In this document: positions 43,765 to 52,197 of the stretch, one piece after another
Layout: each line of letters opens with the position of its first letter
Numbering within the stretch: position 1 is the stretch's first letter
Assembly: GCA_041920215.1 (NCBI GenBank)
Contig: JAYRSJ010000026.1
Location: 1-58,365 of the forward strand
DNA: 58,365 nucleotides
Reading direction: 5' to 3'
From: JAYRSJ01 sp041920215
GTDB taxonomy: Bacteria > Pseudomonadota > Gammaproteobacteria > Burkholderiales > Burkholderiaceae_C
Position numbers and translations under genes: made by a program
The notes under the pieces: generated by a model
Seen by the model: the letters and a program-made list of their open reading frames with translations, nothing else
Databases searched by the model: none
What the model was told of the DNA's origin: nothing

Positions 43765-44688
43765 TCAATCGCTTGTTGCTGCGCTTGCCTGGCGGGCCAA
43801 GGGCCCGCGGCAATTGTGCGTGAGCCATTCCAGCACATGCCGATGCACCTGGAGATGGCTGAGACCGTTCGAGAACGTGTGGTCGGCCTGTTCAATCAAT
43901 GCCTGTCGCAACGCCGCGCGGCCCAGCACGGCCTGCCACCCCGGCTCCGCCGCGCAGTACTCGCCGAACTCCTTGGCCGTGTAATCGGCGCCGCTCAGGA
44001 TCAGGAGCACCGGCCCTTCAAAGCCCTGCCAGCCGGCCAGCATGCGCTGCTGGAAGCTGGCGCGCGGCATTTTCGTCTCTCCGCCCCTGGCGCGGCCGCC
44101 GGCGCTGGACAGCCGCAGCGCGCGCATCAGCTCGGCGAACGCGCCAGCCGCGACCCGACCGCTGAGCAGCTTGCGCCAGAACTCCGCCTGCATCAGGCGC
44201 TGGCGGTAGTAGTGCTTGACACGGGTCTTGGCCTGGCTCTGCGCCGAGCGCACCCAGGGGTTGAGCAGGCACAGCCCGGCCACCCGGGGGTCCTGTCGGT
44301 CATGCAGATAGAGCAGGCTGGCCGAGGCCGCATCGCACAGACCCCACAGCACCACCCGCTCAAGACCTGGCACCGCGCGCATCAGCGCCTCGATGGCCGT
44401 GCCGATATCCTCGCTGACCGATTCGAAATCGCGCGCCTCGCCCTCGCTATCGCCCATGCCGCGGTAGTCGAAGCGCAGCGCCGGGTAGCCGGCCTCGGCC
44501 AGCGCGCGCGCCAGCAGCACGAACTGGCGGTGACTGCCGACCCGGTACTGCGGGCCGCCAACGACGATCAGCACGCCGGTGCGCTGCAGGCTCTGGTCGG
44601 GCTCGGGCAGGCTGAGGATGCCCAGCAGCTGCGCATCGGCGCAGCGCCAGCTGAGGGCTTGTTCGCGCGGACTCATCTTTGCCCTCAT
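43765..44688 (-). CDS. Exosortase A system-associated hydrolase 1 (alpha/beta fold, 307 aa)
   Basis: Alpha/beta hydrolase of the TIGR03100 type. TGVLIVVGGPQYRVGSHRQF is the family's early strand and oxyanion region, then YPALRFDYRGMGDSEGEARD (about 71-90). At the nucleophile elbow position the sequence reads VVLWGLCDAASASLL, with Cys where Ser is usual (GLCDAA), a feature also known in this family. The C-terminal DHTFSNGLSHLQVH supplies the His. Substrate unknown; an acyl thioester or ester is plausible given the ACP and acyl-CoA ligase genes beside it. ATG 44688 overlaps the hydrolase 2 stop by 4 bp. Confidence 0.88.
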   Translation of the reverse strand: MRAKMSPREQALSWRCADAQLLGILSLPEPDQSLQRTGVLIVVGGPQYRVGSHRQFVLLARALAEAGYPALRFDYRGMGDSEGEARDFESVSEDIGTAIEALMRAVPGLERVVLWGLCDAASASLLYLHDRQDPRVAGLCLLNPWVRSAQSQAKTRVKHYYRQRLMQAEFWRKLLSGRVAAGAFAELMRALRLSSAGGRARGGETKMPRASFQQRMLAGWQGFEGPVLLILSGADYTAKEFGEYCAAEPGWQAVLGRAALRQALIEQADHTFSNGLSHLQVHRHVLEWLTHNCRGPLARQASAATSD

Positions 44689-45512
44689 GAGGCCGCCTGC
44701 AGCCATTGCGTCGTGGCCGTCAGCAGTGCCGGCGCCAGCTCGATCTCGCTGGTCTGCCAGAACGCCGGGCCGGCCAGGGCGCTGGCCTCGACCTTCAGTC
44801 CGGCCGCCTGCCAGGCTGCCATGGTGTTGGCGCCGACGGGTGCCAGGGCCGGCGGTTCCTGGCGCGACAGCTCGAACCAGGCCAGGCGGCTGCTCGCCGG
44901 CGGGGGCAGCAGCCGGGCCTGCTCCAGGCCCTGCAACAGCGCTGCAGAACAGGCGTAGCCGGCCACCTCGATCGTCTGGCCGGCGCGCAGCTGAGCCTGC
45001 AGCTGCTCGGCAGCGCCCTTGCCGGCCGAACCCAGCAGCTCGCCGGCGGTCTTGAGCCTCAGCCATTGCTGGGCCAGCAGCTTGCCCGTGGCGGGCGGCT
45101 GCCACCATATCTGGCCGGCGAAATCCGCTTGCGGGGCCAGGTCTTGCGCGGCCTGTGCCGCCAGCAGGCAGCCCGAGCGCAAGCCCCACAGCCATAGCGC
45201 GGCTGTGCCGCCGCGCTGCTGCAGCCAGTCGCTGCCCAGGCGCACATCGTCAAGCCAGCCCTGCCAGCTGGCCTCGCCAAAGTCGCCGCTGCTGTCGCCG
45301 CAGCCCTGCAGATCGATCTGCAGCAGCTCGAAACCGGCCGCAGCCAGTGCGCGGCACTGCAGCGCCGCCATGCGGCGGGCCTTGTTCATCTCCTCGGCAA
45401 AGGGGTGCAGATAGAGCAGGCGGCCGCGTGGCAGCGCGCCACCCTCGGCCGGGTGAAAGATGCAGAAGCGCTGCCCCCCGTCGCTGGCGTCGAGAAAGAA
45501 GGCCTCGGCCAT
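44685..45512 (-). CDS. Exosortase A system-associated hydrolase 2 (alpha/beta fold, 275 aa)
   Basis: Second alpha/beta hydrolase, TIGR03101 type. MAEAFFLDASDGGQRFCIFH, then LLYLHPFAEEMNKARRMAAL (HPFAEEMN is characteristic) and IDLQGCGDSSGDF. The nucleophile region reads LWLWGLRSGCLLAAQ, where a GxSxG elbow is not obvious (GLRSG), so its catalysis may differ or be lost. It is paired with hydrolase 1 in most XrtA loci, suggesting a complex or sequential action. It lies 9 bp after the ACP gene. Confidence 0.88.
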   Translation of the reverse strand: MAEAFFLDASDGGQRFCIFHPAEGGALPRGRLLYLHPFAEEMNKARRMAALQCRALAAAGFELLQIDLQGCGDSSGDFGEASWQGWLDDVRLGSDWLQQRGGTAALWLWGLRSGCLLAAQAAQDLAPQADFAGQIWWQPPATGKLLAQQWLRLKTAGELLGSAGKGAAEQLQAQLRAGQTIEVAGYACSAALLQGLEQARLLPPPASSRLAWFELSRQEPPALAPVGANTMAAWQAAGLKVEASALAGPAFWQTSEIELAPALLTATTQWLQAAS

Positions 45513-45521
45513 CGAGCCGGC

Positions 45522-45776
45522 TCAGGCGCCCAGCTGGGCAGCAACGAAGTCCGTCAGCGAACCCACGGTCGCGAAGACCGATCCGTCGAGATCGCTGTCG
45601 TCGACCACCAGTCCCAGCTGCTCTTCCAGGCCCGTCAGCAGCGAAACCACGGCCATCGAGTCCAGCTCGGGGATGGCGCCCAGCAGGGGCGTGTCGCGGT
45701 CGAAGCCGGCGCTGCGGCCGTTGAGGCTCAGGACCTCGTCCAGGACGCTGAGAACTTGTTGCTGAAGAGTCTGCAT
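45522..45776 (-). CDS. Acyl carrier protein (84 aa)
   Basis: Small acidic carrier with the 4'-phosphopantetheine attachment Ser40 in PELDSMAVVSLLTGLEEQLG. Size and helix pattern are those of a PKS/NRPS-like or secondary ACP, not the DSL-type AcpP of fatty acid synthesis. It would carry an acyl or aminoacyl group as a thioester. The start is ATG 45776; an upstream in-frame start at 45818 lacks support. It is first in the reverse set and divergent from the acyl-CoA ligase, which is a natural candidate to load it. Confidence 0.9.
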   Translation of the reverse strand: MQTLQQQVLSVLDEVLSLNGRSAGFDRDTPLLGAIPELDSMAVVSLLTGLEEQLGLVVDDSDLDGSVFATVGSLTDFVAAQLGA

Positions 45777-45961
45777 GATGGTGGTCGGAGTGCGCGCGCC
45801 ACACAGGGCTGTGGGCAAGGGCGCATCTTAATCGGCCCACCTGGGGGCGCCGCGCTGCGGCGGCCCCCTCACATCAAGGGGCGCCGGGGCTAGCCAGGGC
45901 TGAGCAGCGGCCGGCGTGCGCTACATTCGTGCCGGTCCCATCTCAGTCCGTTTCATAGCCC
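45777..45961. other. Divergent promoter region between ACP and acyl-CoA ligase genes
   Basis: A 185-bp GC-rich region that must drive both the reverse ACP/hydrolase set and the forward ligase/decarboxylase set. GGGGGCGCCGCG followed by GCGGCGGCCCCC (about 45843-45867) could form a hairpin. I see no convincing sigma-70 or sigma-54 motif. Confidence 0.4.
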
Positions 45962-47584
45962 ATGTCTGCACATCTGTCCGGCACGCCCCGGGAGGCCAGC
46001 CTGCTCGCCCATCTGGTGCTGCTGCAAGCCGAGCGCAGGCCCGATGCGCTGGCGCTGAGCTACCGCGACGCCGGGCTCAGCTACGCGCAGCTGGCTGAGC
46101 GTGTCGAGGCCTTCGCCGCCGGCCTGATGGCCTTGGGCCTGCAGCGCGGCGAGCGGGTGGCGATCTATCTGGAGAAGCGCTTCGAGACGGTGATTGCCAG
46201 CTTTGGCGCGCCGGCGGCCGGCTGCGTCTTTGTTCCCCTGAACCCCTTGCTGAAGCCCGAGCAGGTGGGCTTCATCCTGCGCGATTGCGATGTGCGGCTG
46301 CTGCTGACCTCGCCCGAGCGTCTTGCGCTGCTGCAGGACACGCTGGCCGAATGCCCGGCGCTGCGCCAGGTGGTGCTGACCGAAGGGCCGGCCGCCGCGG
46401 CCCAGCCGGGCGGGGCCGCGCTGCAGCACTGGGACGCGCTGCTGGACGCGCCGCGCCGCGCCGGCCACCGGGTGATCGACGGCGATATGGCCGCCATCCT
46501 CTACACCTCGGGCAGCACGGGGCGCCCCAAGGGCGTGGTGCTGTCGCACCGCAATATGGTGGCCGGCGGCAAGAGCGTGGCCTCGTACCTGGAGAACCGC
46601 CCCGAGGACACGCTGCTGGCGGCACTGCCGCTGTCCTTCGATGCGGGCTTCAGCCAGCTGACCACCGGCTTCCACAGCGGCGCGCGGGTGGTGCTGCTGA
46701 ACTACCTGCTGCCGCGCGATGTGCTCAGGGCCATGGAGCGCGAGGGCGTCACCGGGCTGACCGCGGTGCCGCCGCTATATATTCAGCTGGCCCAGCTGGA
46801 CTGGCCTGACGCCATCAATGAGCGGCTACGCTATTTCGCCAACACCGGCGGCCGCATGCCGCGCGAAACCCTGCAGGCGCTGCGCCAGCGCGTGCCAGCG
46901 GCCAGGCCCTTCCTGATGTACGGTCTGACCGAGGCCTTCCGCTCCACCTATCTGCCGCCCGAGGAGGTGGACCGCCGGCCCGATTCGATCGGCAAGGCCA
47001 TCCCCAACGCCGAGATCCTGGTGCTGCGCGAGGACGGCAGCGAATGCGCGCCTGACGAGCCCGGCGAGCTGGTGCATCGGGGCGCGCTGGTGGGACTGGG
47101 CTACTGGAACGATGCCGAGAAGACCGCCGAGCGCTACAAGCCGCTGTCCTCCGGTGTCGGCGGTCGTGAAGGCGGGCTGCAGCTGCCCGAGTACGCGGTG
47201 TTCTCCGGCGATACCGTGCGCCGCGATGCCGAAGGGTTTCTGTACTTCATCGGCCGGCGCGACGAGATGATCAAGACCTCGGGCTACCGGGTCAGCCCCA
47301 CCGAGGTCGAGGAGATCCTGTACGCGACCCAGTTGGTGGGCGAGTGCGTGGCCTTCGGCGTGGACAACCCGCAGCTGGGACAGAGCATCCAGGTGATCGC
47401 CACCCCGCCCGCGGGCGCGGCGGCGCTGGACCTTGCCTCGCTGCAGGCCGCATGCCGCAAGCATATGCCGGCCTATATGGTGCCGGCGGGCATCGAGGCG
47501 CAGCCCGGGCCGCTGCCGCGCAACCCCAACGGCAAGATCGACCGCAAGCTGCTGTCCACCGCCTGGGTGGAGAAGAATCTATGA
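45962..47584 (+). CDS. Acyl-CoA ligase (AMP-forming), exosortase A system-associated (540 aa)
   Basis: ANL-superfamily adenylating enzyme of the TIGR03098 group. It carries the P-loop YTSGSTGRPKG (about 182-192), the adenylation motif YGLTEAFRSTYLPPEE, GDTVRRDAEGFLYFIGRRDE and the C-terminal catalytic Lys in NPNGKIDRK. It would activate a carboxylic acid and load it on CoA or on the ACP encoded divergently. Substrate unknown. The next gene overlaps its stop by 4 bp, linking it to the PLP decarboxylase. Confidence 0.92.
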   Translation: MSAHLSGTPREASLLAHLVLLQAERRPDALALSYRDAGLSYAQLAERVEAFAAGLMALGLQRGERVAIYLEKRFETVIASFGAPAAGCVFVPLNPLLKPEQVGFILRDCDVRLLLTSPERLALLQDTLAECPALRQVVLTEGPAAAAQPGGAALQHWDALLDAPRRAGHRVIDGDMAAILYTSGSTGRPKGVVLSHRNMVAGGKSVASYLENRPEDTLLAALPLSFDAGFSQLTTGFHSGARVVLLNYLLPRDVLRAMEREGVTGLTAVPPLYIQLAQLDWPDAINERLRYFANTGGRMPRETLQALRQRVPAARPFLMYGLTEAFRSTYLPPEEVDRRPDSIGKAIPNAEILVLREDGSECAPDEPGELVHRGALVGLGYWNDAEKTAERYKPLSSGVGGREGGLQLPEYAVFSGDTVRRDAEGFLYFIGRRDEMIKTSGYRVSPTEVEEILYATQLVGECVAFGVDNPQLGQSIQVIATPPAGAAALDLASLQAACRKHMPAYMVPAGIEAQPGPLPRNPNGKIDRKLLSTAWVEKNL

Positions 47585-48858
47585 GCGAGAACCCGCTGCC
47601 CGCGCTGCAGCCCGCCAAGAAGGCGCTGCCCCAGCATGCACCGATGAGCCAGTTCGCGCAGCGCGACGGCGAACTGCTGGTGGGTGGCAAAAAGCTGTCG
47701 CTGCTGGCCGCCCAGGTGGGCCAGACCCCTTTCTACGCCTATGACCGGCGCCTGCTCCAGGAGCGGGTGGCGCAGCTGCGCGCGGCGCTGCCGCGCGAGG
47801 TGAAGCTGCATTACGCGATGAAGGCCAATCCGATGCCGGCCCTGGTGGGTCTGATGGCCGGCCTGGTGGACGGCATCGATGTGGCCTCCAGCGGTGAGCT
47901 GAAGGTGGCACTGGACGCCGGCGCCGATCCGGCCGAGATCAGCTTCGCCGGCCCTGGCAAGCGCGATGCCGAGCTGCGCCAGGCGGTGGCGGCCGGCGTG
48001 CTGGTCAATGTGGAATCGGCGCGCGAGCTGCCGGTGCTGGCGGCGCTCTCCCGTGAGCTGGGCCTGCCGGCACGGGTGGCGATACGCGTCAATCCGGACT
48101 TCGAGCTCAAGGGCTCGGGCATGAAGATGAGCGGCGGGCCCAAGCAGTTCGGTATCGATGCCGAGGCTGTGCCCGAACTGCTGGCCGAGGTGGGACGCCT
48201 GGCCGAATCGGGCCTGGCCTTCGAGGGCTTCCATCTGTTTGCCGGCTCGCAGAATCTGCGCGCCGAATCCATCTGCGAGGCCCAGCTGAAGAGCTATGAG
48301 CTGGCCTTGCGCCTGGCTGCCGCCGCACCGGCCCCGGTGCGTTTCCTGAACCTGGGCGGCGGCTTCGGCATTCCCTACTTCCCCGGCGAGCAGGCGCTGG
48401 ATCTGGCACCCATCGCTGCCAATCTGCAGGCCCTGGTCGAGCGGGCCGGGCGGGAACTGCCCCAGGCGCAGCTGGTGATCGAACTGGGGCGCTACTTGGT
48501 CGGCGAGGCGGGTGTCTATGTGAGCCGCATCGTCGACCGCAAGATCTCGCGGGGTCAGGTCTTTCTGGTCTGTGATGGCGGCCTGCACCACCACCTGTCG
48601 GCCTCCGGCAACTTCGGCCAGGTGATACGCAAGAACTACCCGGTGCTGATCAGCCAGAGCCGCGGCGAGACCGCCACCGAGACCGCCTCGGTGGTGGGCC
48701 CGCTGTGCACGCCGCTGGACCTGCTGGCCGACCGCATGGAGCTGATGCGCGCCGAGATCGGCGATCTGGCGGTGGTCTTCCAGTCTGGCGCCTACGGGGC
48801 CAGCGCCAGCCCGCATGGCTTTCTGGGCCATCCGGCGCTCGTCGAAGTGCTTGTCTGA
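47581..48858 (+). CDS. PLP-dependent decarboxylase, exosortase A system-associated (425 aa)
   Basis: Fold-type III PLP enzyme of the ornithine/DAP/arginine decarboxylase class 2 family, TIGR03099 type. The Schiff-base lysine is K81 in HYAMKANPMP; FLNLGGGFGIPYF is the phosphate-binding glycine loop and VVGPLCTPLDLLADR the C-terminal active-site Cys. It would convert an amino acid to an amine, which could then be joined to the acyl group activated by the ligase upstream; this pairing is inference. ATG 47581 overlaps the ligase stop (ATGA). Confidence 0.92.
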   Translation: MSENPLPALQPAKKALPQHAPMSQFAQRDGELLVGGKKLSLLAAQVGQTPFYAYDRRLLQERVAQLRAALPREVKLHYAMKANPMPALVGLMAGLVDGIDVASSGELKVALDAGADPAEISFAGPGKRDAELRQAVAAGVLVNVESARELPVLAALSRELGLPARVAIRVNPDFELKGSGMKMSGGPKQFGIDAEAVPELLAEVGRLAESGLAFEGFHLFAGSQNLRAESICEAQLKSYELALRLAAAAPAPVRFLNLGGGFGIPYFPGEQALDLAPIAANLQALVERAGRELPQAQLVIELGRYLVGEAGVYVSRIVDRKISRGQVFLVCDGGLHHHLSASGNFGQVIRKNYPVLISQSRGETATETASVVGPLCTPLDLLADRMELMRAEIGDLAVVFQSGAYGASASPHGFLGHPALVEVLV

Positions 48859-48865
48859 GGAATTT

Positions 48866-49876
48866 ATGCAAGTGATGTCAGCCTCCAAGGTCTTGCCTGC
48901 CCATCTGGCGCCTGAGGCCCACGACCCGGTTGACCGCTGCGAGCTGTCCATCGTCGTGCCGGTCTACAACTCCGCGCCGACATTGCAGCTGCTGCTGCAG
49001 CGCCTGAGCGGCGTGCTCGACCCCATGGGCATCAGCTACGAGCTGGTGCTGGTCGAGGACGGAAGCCCGGACGATTCCTGGGCCAGGCTGGAGCAGCTGC
49101 GCGAGTCGTATGGCAGCCGGCTCGTGGCCGTGCAGCTGATGCGCAACTACGGCCAGCACAACGCGCTGATGTGTGGCCTGCGCCAGTCGCGCGGTCGGTT
49201 CGTCATCACCATGGATGACGATCTGCAGAATCCGCCCGAAGAGATACCCAAGCTGCTGGAGCGCATCCGCAGCAGTGGGGCAGACCTGGTCTACGGCTGC
49301 CCGAAGGATCGCAGCCATGCCTCATGGCGCAACCTGGGCGCCAGCCTGGTGTGGCACTTCTATCGCACCGTGTTCAAGAACCCGATCACGCCGACCCCTT
49401 TCCGGATCTTGCGGCGCGAACTGGTCGACAGCGTGCAGTTCTACGACCTGAACTTCACCTATCTGGACGGCCTGCTGGCCTGGTGCACCAAGCGCATCGA
49501 ATCCGTTGAGGTCGAGCACCATGCCCGGGTGCAGGGCCGCTCGGGCTATTCGCTCAGCAAGCTGATGGCGCTGGCGCTGAACCTCTACACCAACTTCTCG
49601 CTGATCCCGCTGCAGATGGTCAGCGCCCTGGGTTTCCTGGCCGCCTTCACCGGTTTCGGCGTGGGCGCCTTCTACCTGATCCAGTACTTCAGCGCCAATA
49701 TCGCGGTGCCGGGTTTTGCCTCGACCATCATCGCCATCCTGATTCTTGGCGGGGCCCAGTTGCTGGCGCTGGGCATCATCGGCGAGTACCTCGGGCGCCT
49801 GCACCTGAATGTCAATCGCAAGCCGCAGTACCTGGTGCGGCATCGCCTGCAGCCCGAGGCCCAACGCGATGACTGA
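48866..49876 (+). CDS. GtrB/ArnC-like polyprenyl-phosphate glycosyltransferase (336 aa)
   Basis: Family 2 glycosyltransferase with an N-terminal GT-A domain (LSIVVPVYNSAPTLQLLLQR, LVLVEDGSPDDSW, QLMRNYGQHNALMCGLRQSR, VITMDDDLQNPPEE with the metal site) and two C-terminal membrane helices (about 245-270 and 280-305), ending in GEYLGRLHLNVNRKPQY. That layout is typical of enzymes that transfer a sugar to undecaprenyl phosphate. The start ATG 48866 has GAGG at 48858-48861. It opens a cassette with GtrA-, WecD- and WecE-like genes. Confidence 0.9.
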   Translation: MQVMSASKVLPAHLAPEAHDPVDRCELSIVVPVYNSAPTLQLLLQRLSGVLDPMGISYELVLVEDGSPDDSWARLEQLRESYGSRLVAVQLMRNYGQHNALMCGLRQSRGRFVITMDDDLQNPPEEIPKLLERIRSSGADLVYGCPKDRSHASWRNLGASLVWHFYRTVFKNPITPTPFRILRRELVDSVQFYDLNFTYLDGLLAWCTKRIESVEVEHHARVQGRSGYSLSKLMALALNLYTNFSLIPLQMVSALGFLAAFTGFGVGAFYLIQYFSANIAVPGFASTIIAILILGGAQLLALGIIGEYLGRLHLNVNRKPQYLVRHRLQPEAQRDD

Positions 49877-50645
49877 GCAGCTGACCTCGGCGGCGCTGCG
49901 CCTGCGCTGGTCGGAAGCGCCATGGGACGAGGCTGTTCTCGGCCGGCCGGTGTGGCAGATCGACACGATGGAGCTGACGGGTGACCCGGCGGAGGCGGAG
50001 GCGACATTCAAGGCCTTCGAGCAGCGCCGCGAGGCCCGCGGCGTGGTGCTGGTCAGCTGCCGCTTGCCGCACCAGTTCTTGCGCGAAAGCATGTTTCTGG
50101 AGGACCGCGGGTTTCGCTTCGTGGAGATGGTTTACCGGCCGGAGCGGGCGCTAGATCCCGCAGAGTGCTGGGCACATGGCCTGCAGATCACGCGTGCGCA
50201 CCTTGCTGATCTGCCTGAATTGCTGACGATTGCCGGCAGTGCCTTCAGCAACGAGCGCTTCCATATGGATCCGCGGCTGGACTCGGCCGCCGGCGATCAA
50301 CGCTACCGCAATTGGGTGCGCTCGGCACTGGATCATCCGCGTCAGCAACTCTATGTGCTGCGCGATGGTGCCAGGACCATCGCCTTCTTCGTGGTCGAGT
50401 GGCAGGGCGGCGGGCTCTGCTACTGGCACCTCAATGCGATCGCGCCGGATGCGCAGGGCCAAGGCTATGGCGAACGTTGCTGGCGAGCGATGATGGACCT
50501 TGCCCGCGAACAGGGCTGCGCATCGGTGGCCAGCAGCGTCATCGCGCGCAACAACCGGGTCGTCAACCTCTACGCCAAGCTTGGTTTCCGCTTCATGGCG
50601 CCGAGCATGACCTTCCATTGGGTTGCCGGTGCCCCGGCCCGATGA
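49869..50645 (+). CDS. WecD-like GNAT acyltransferase for a 4-amino-sugar nucleotide (258 aa)
   Basis: GNAT-fold N-acetyltransferase. An N-terminal half of about 120 residues (LGRPVWQIDTMELTGDPAEA, LEDRGFRFVEMVYRPER) precedes the acetyl-CoA-binding domain IAPDAQGQGYGERCWRAMMD, then ASSVIARNNRVVNLYAKLGF. This two-part layout resembles WecD, which acetylates dTDP-Fuc4N. The wecE-like gene lies two genes downstream, supporting that role. It overlaps the preceding gene by 8 bp and the gtrA-like gene by 4 bp. Confidence 0.82.
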   Translation: MTEQLTSAALRLRWSEAPWDEAVLGRPVWQIDTMELTGDPAEAEATFKAFEQRREARGVVLVSCRLPHQFLRESMFLEDRGFRFVEMVYRPERALDPAECWAHGLQITRAHLADLPELLTIAGSAFSNERFHMDPRLDSAAGDQRYRNWVRSALDHPRQQLYVLRDGARTIAFFVVEWQGGGLCYWHLNAIAPDAQGQGYGERCWRAMMDLAREQGCASVASSVIARNNRVVNLYAKLGFRFMAPSMTFHWVAGAPAR

Positions 50646-51037
50646 TGGGCGCACAGTTCATTCGCTATGCGCTGGTCGGGCTGCTGTCCAACGGCATCTG
50701 CTATCTGTTTTACCTGGGCGCTACCGCGCTGGGGGTAGCGCCCAAGCTGGCGATGAGCGTGCTCTACGTGCTGGCGACCCTGCAGACCTTCTGGGCTAAC
50801 CGCAGTTGGACATTCGGCGATGTCGGACGCGTCAATACGGCGTTTGCGCGCTACGCCGCCCTCTATCTTCTGGGCTATCTGCTCAATCTAGGCCTGCTGA
50901 GCCTGGGCACGGACCTGTTCGGCTGGCCACACGAGTGGGTGATGGCGGGCGTCATCGTTTGCGTGGCAGTATTCCTGTTTGCCGGACAGCGCCTCTGGGT
51001 GTTTCGCCAGCCCTTGCGCAAGGCACAGTCCGCCTGA
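50642..51037 (+). CDS. GtrA-like membrane protein (131 aa)
   Basis: Small four-helix membrane protein of the GtrA family: FIRYALVGLLSNGICYLFYL (helix 1), YVLATLQTFWANRSWTFG with the conserved N-R-x-W-T-F, RYAALYLLGYLLNLGLLSLG (helix 3) and a final helix ending in QRLWVFR. GtrA proteins are thought to flip polyprenyl-phosphate-linked sugars. With the GtrB-like gene nearby and a GT-C-like gene downstream, it fits a three-component periplasmic glycosylation pathway. ATG 50642 overlaps the previous stop. Confidence 0.88.
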   Translation: MMGAQFIRYALVGLLSNGICYLFYLGATALGVAPKLAMSVLYVLATLQTFWANRSWTFGDVGRVNTAFARYAALYLLGYLLNLGLLSLGTDLFGWPHEWVMAGVIVCVAVFLFAGQRLWVFRQPLRKAQSA

Positions 51038-51060
51038 CCCAGAACACCGTGGAGCCTGAT

Positions 51061-52188
51061 GTGCAAATCCCCTTCAACAAACCCTATATGACGGGCAAGG
51101 AGCTCTGGTACATCGCCCAGGCTCATGCCAATGGGCATTTGGCCGGCGACGGCGAGTTCACCAAGAAGTGCTCGCGCTGGCTGGAGGCGCGCACGGGGTC
51201 GTCCAAGGCATTGCTGACGCACTCCTGCACCGGTGCCTTGGAGATGGCGGCCATCCTGGCAGGCATAGGGCCGGGTGATGAAGTCATCATGCCGTCCTAC
51301 ACGTTCGTCTCCACCGCCAATGCTTTCGTGCTGCGCGGCGCCGTGCCGGTGTTCGTCGACATCCGCGCCGACAACCTGAACATCGACGAGACCAAGATCG
51401 AGGCCGCGATCACCGCACGCACCAAGGCCATCGTGCCGGTGCACTATGCCGGCGTGGGTTGCGAGATGGACGTCATCATGGATATCGCACGGCGACACCG
51501 GCTGATCGTCATCGAGGATGCGGCGCAGGGCGTGATGTCCAGCTACAAGGGGCGTGCGCTCGGCAGCATCGGCCATATGGGCGCGCTGTCCTTTCATGAG
51601 ACCAAGAACATCATTTCGGGCGAGGGAGGGGCGCTCCTGATCAACGAGCCGGGTCTGGTCGAGCGGGCCGAAATCATCCGTGAGAAGGGTACCAACCGCA
51701 GCAAGTTCTTCCGCGGTCAGGTCGACAAATACACCTGGGTGGATTTCGGCTCGTCTTACCTGCCCGGCGAGCTGATCTCCGCCTTTTTGTGGGCACAGAT
51801 GGAGGAGGCGGATGCGATCACCCGGGGTCGCCTGGAGATCTGGGACACCTACCACCGTTTTCTCGAACGGGCGGAGAAGGGGGGGCTGTTGCGCCGCCCG
51901 CTGATTCCCGGCGGCTGCGTGCATAACGCCCATATGTACTACCTGCTGCTGTCGGATCTGGATGCCCGCACCCGCTTCATCCAGACGCTGAAGGCGCGGG
52001 GCATCTATACGGTCTTCCATTACGTGCCCCTGCATTCTGCGCCCTTCGGCCGGGATGTCGGGCGGGCGCACGGCGATATGAGCAATACCGATCAGCTCAG
52101 CGAGAGGCTGGTGCGCCTGCCGCTGTGGCTGGGACTGCATGAGCATCAGCCGCAGGTGATCGAGCAGATCCTGGACGCGCTGGCCTGA
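51061..52188 (+). CDS. wecE: dTDP-4-amino-4,6-dideoxygalactose transaminase, WecE/RffA type (375 aa)
   Basis: PLP-dependent sugar aminotransferase of the DegT/DnrJ/EryC1 family. It starts QIPFNKPYMTGKEL, shows SCTGALEMAAILAGIGPGDE, and has the PLP lysine K182 in SFHETKNIISGEGGALL. It converts dTDP-4-keto-6-deoxyglucose to dTDP-Fuc4N with glutamate. GTG 51061 is taken as start because GGAG (51051-51054) is correctly spaced and the first residues match the family; longer frames would cross the gtrA-like gene. The dTDP-glucose synthase and dehydratase it needs are not in this window. Confidence 0.9.
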   Translation: MQIPFNKPYMTGKELWYIAQAHANGHLAGDGEFTKKCSRWLEARTGSSKALLTHSCTGALEMAAILAGIGPGDEVIMPSYTFVSTANAFVLRGAVPVFVDIRADNLNIDETKIEAAITARTKAIVPVHYAGVGCEMDVIMDIARRHRLIVIEDAAQGVMSSYKGRALGSIGHMGALSFHETKNIISGEGGALLINEPGLVERAEIIREKGTNRSKFFRGQVDKYTWVDFGSSYLPGELISAFLWAQMEEADAITRGRLEIWDTYHRFLERAEKGGLLRRPLIPGGCVHNAHMYYLLLSDLDARTRFIQTLKARGIYTVFHYVPLHSAPFGRDVGRAHGDMSNTDQLSERLVRLPLWLGLHEHQPQVIEQILDALA

Positions 52189-52197
52189 GGCCTGTTT

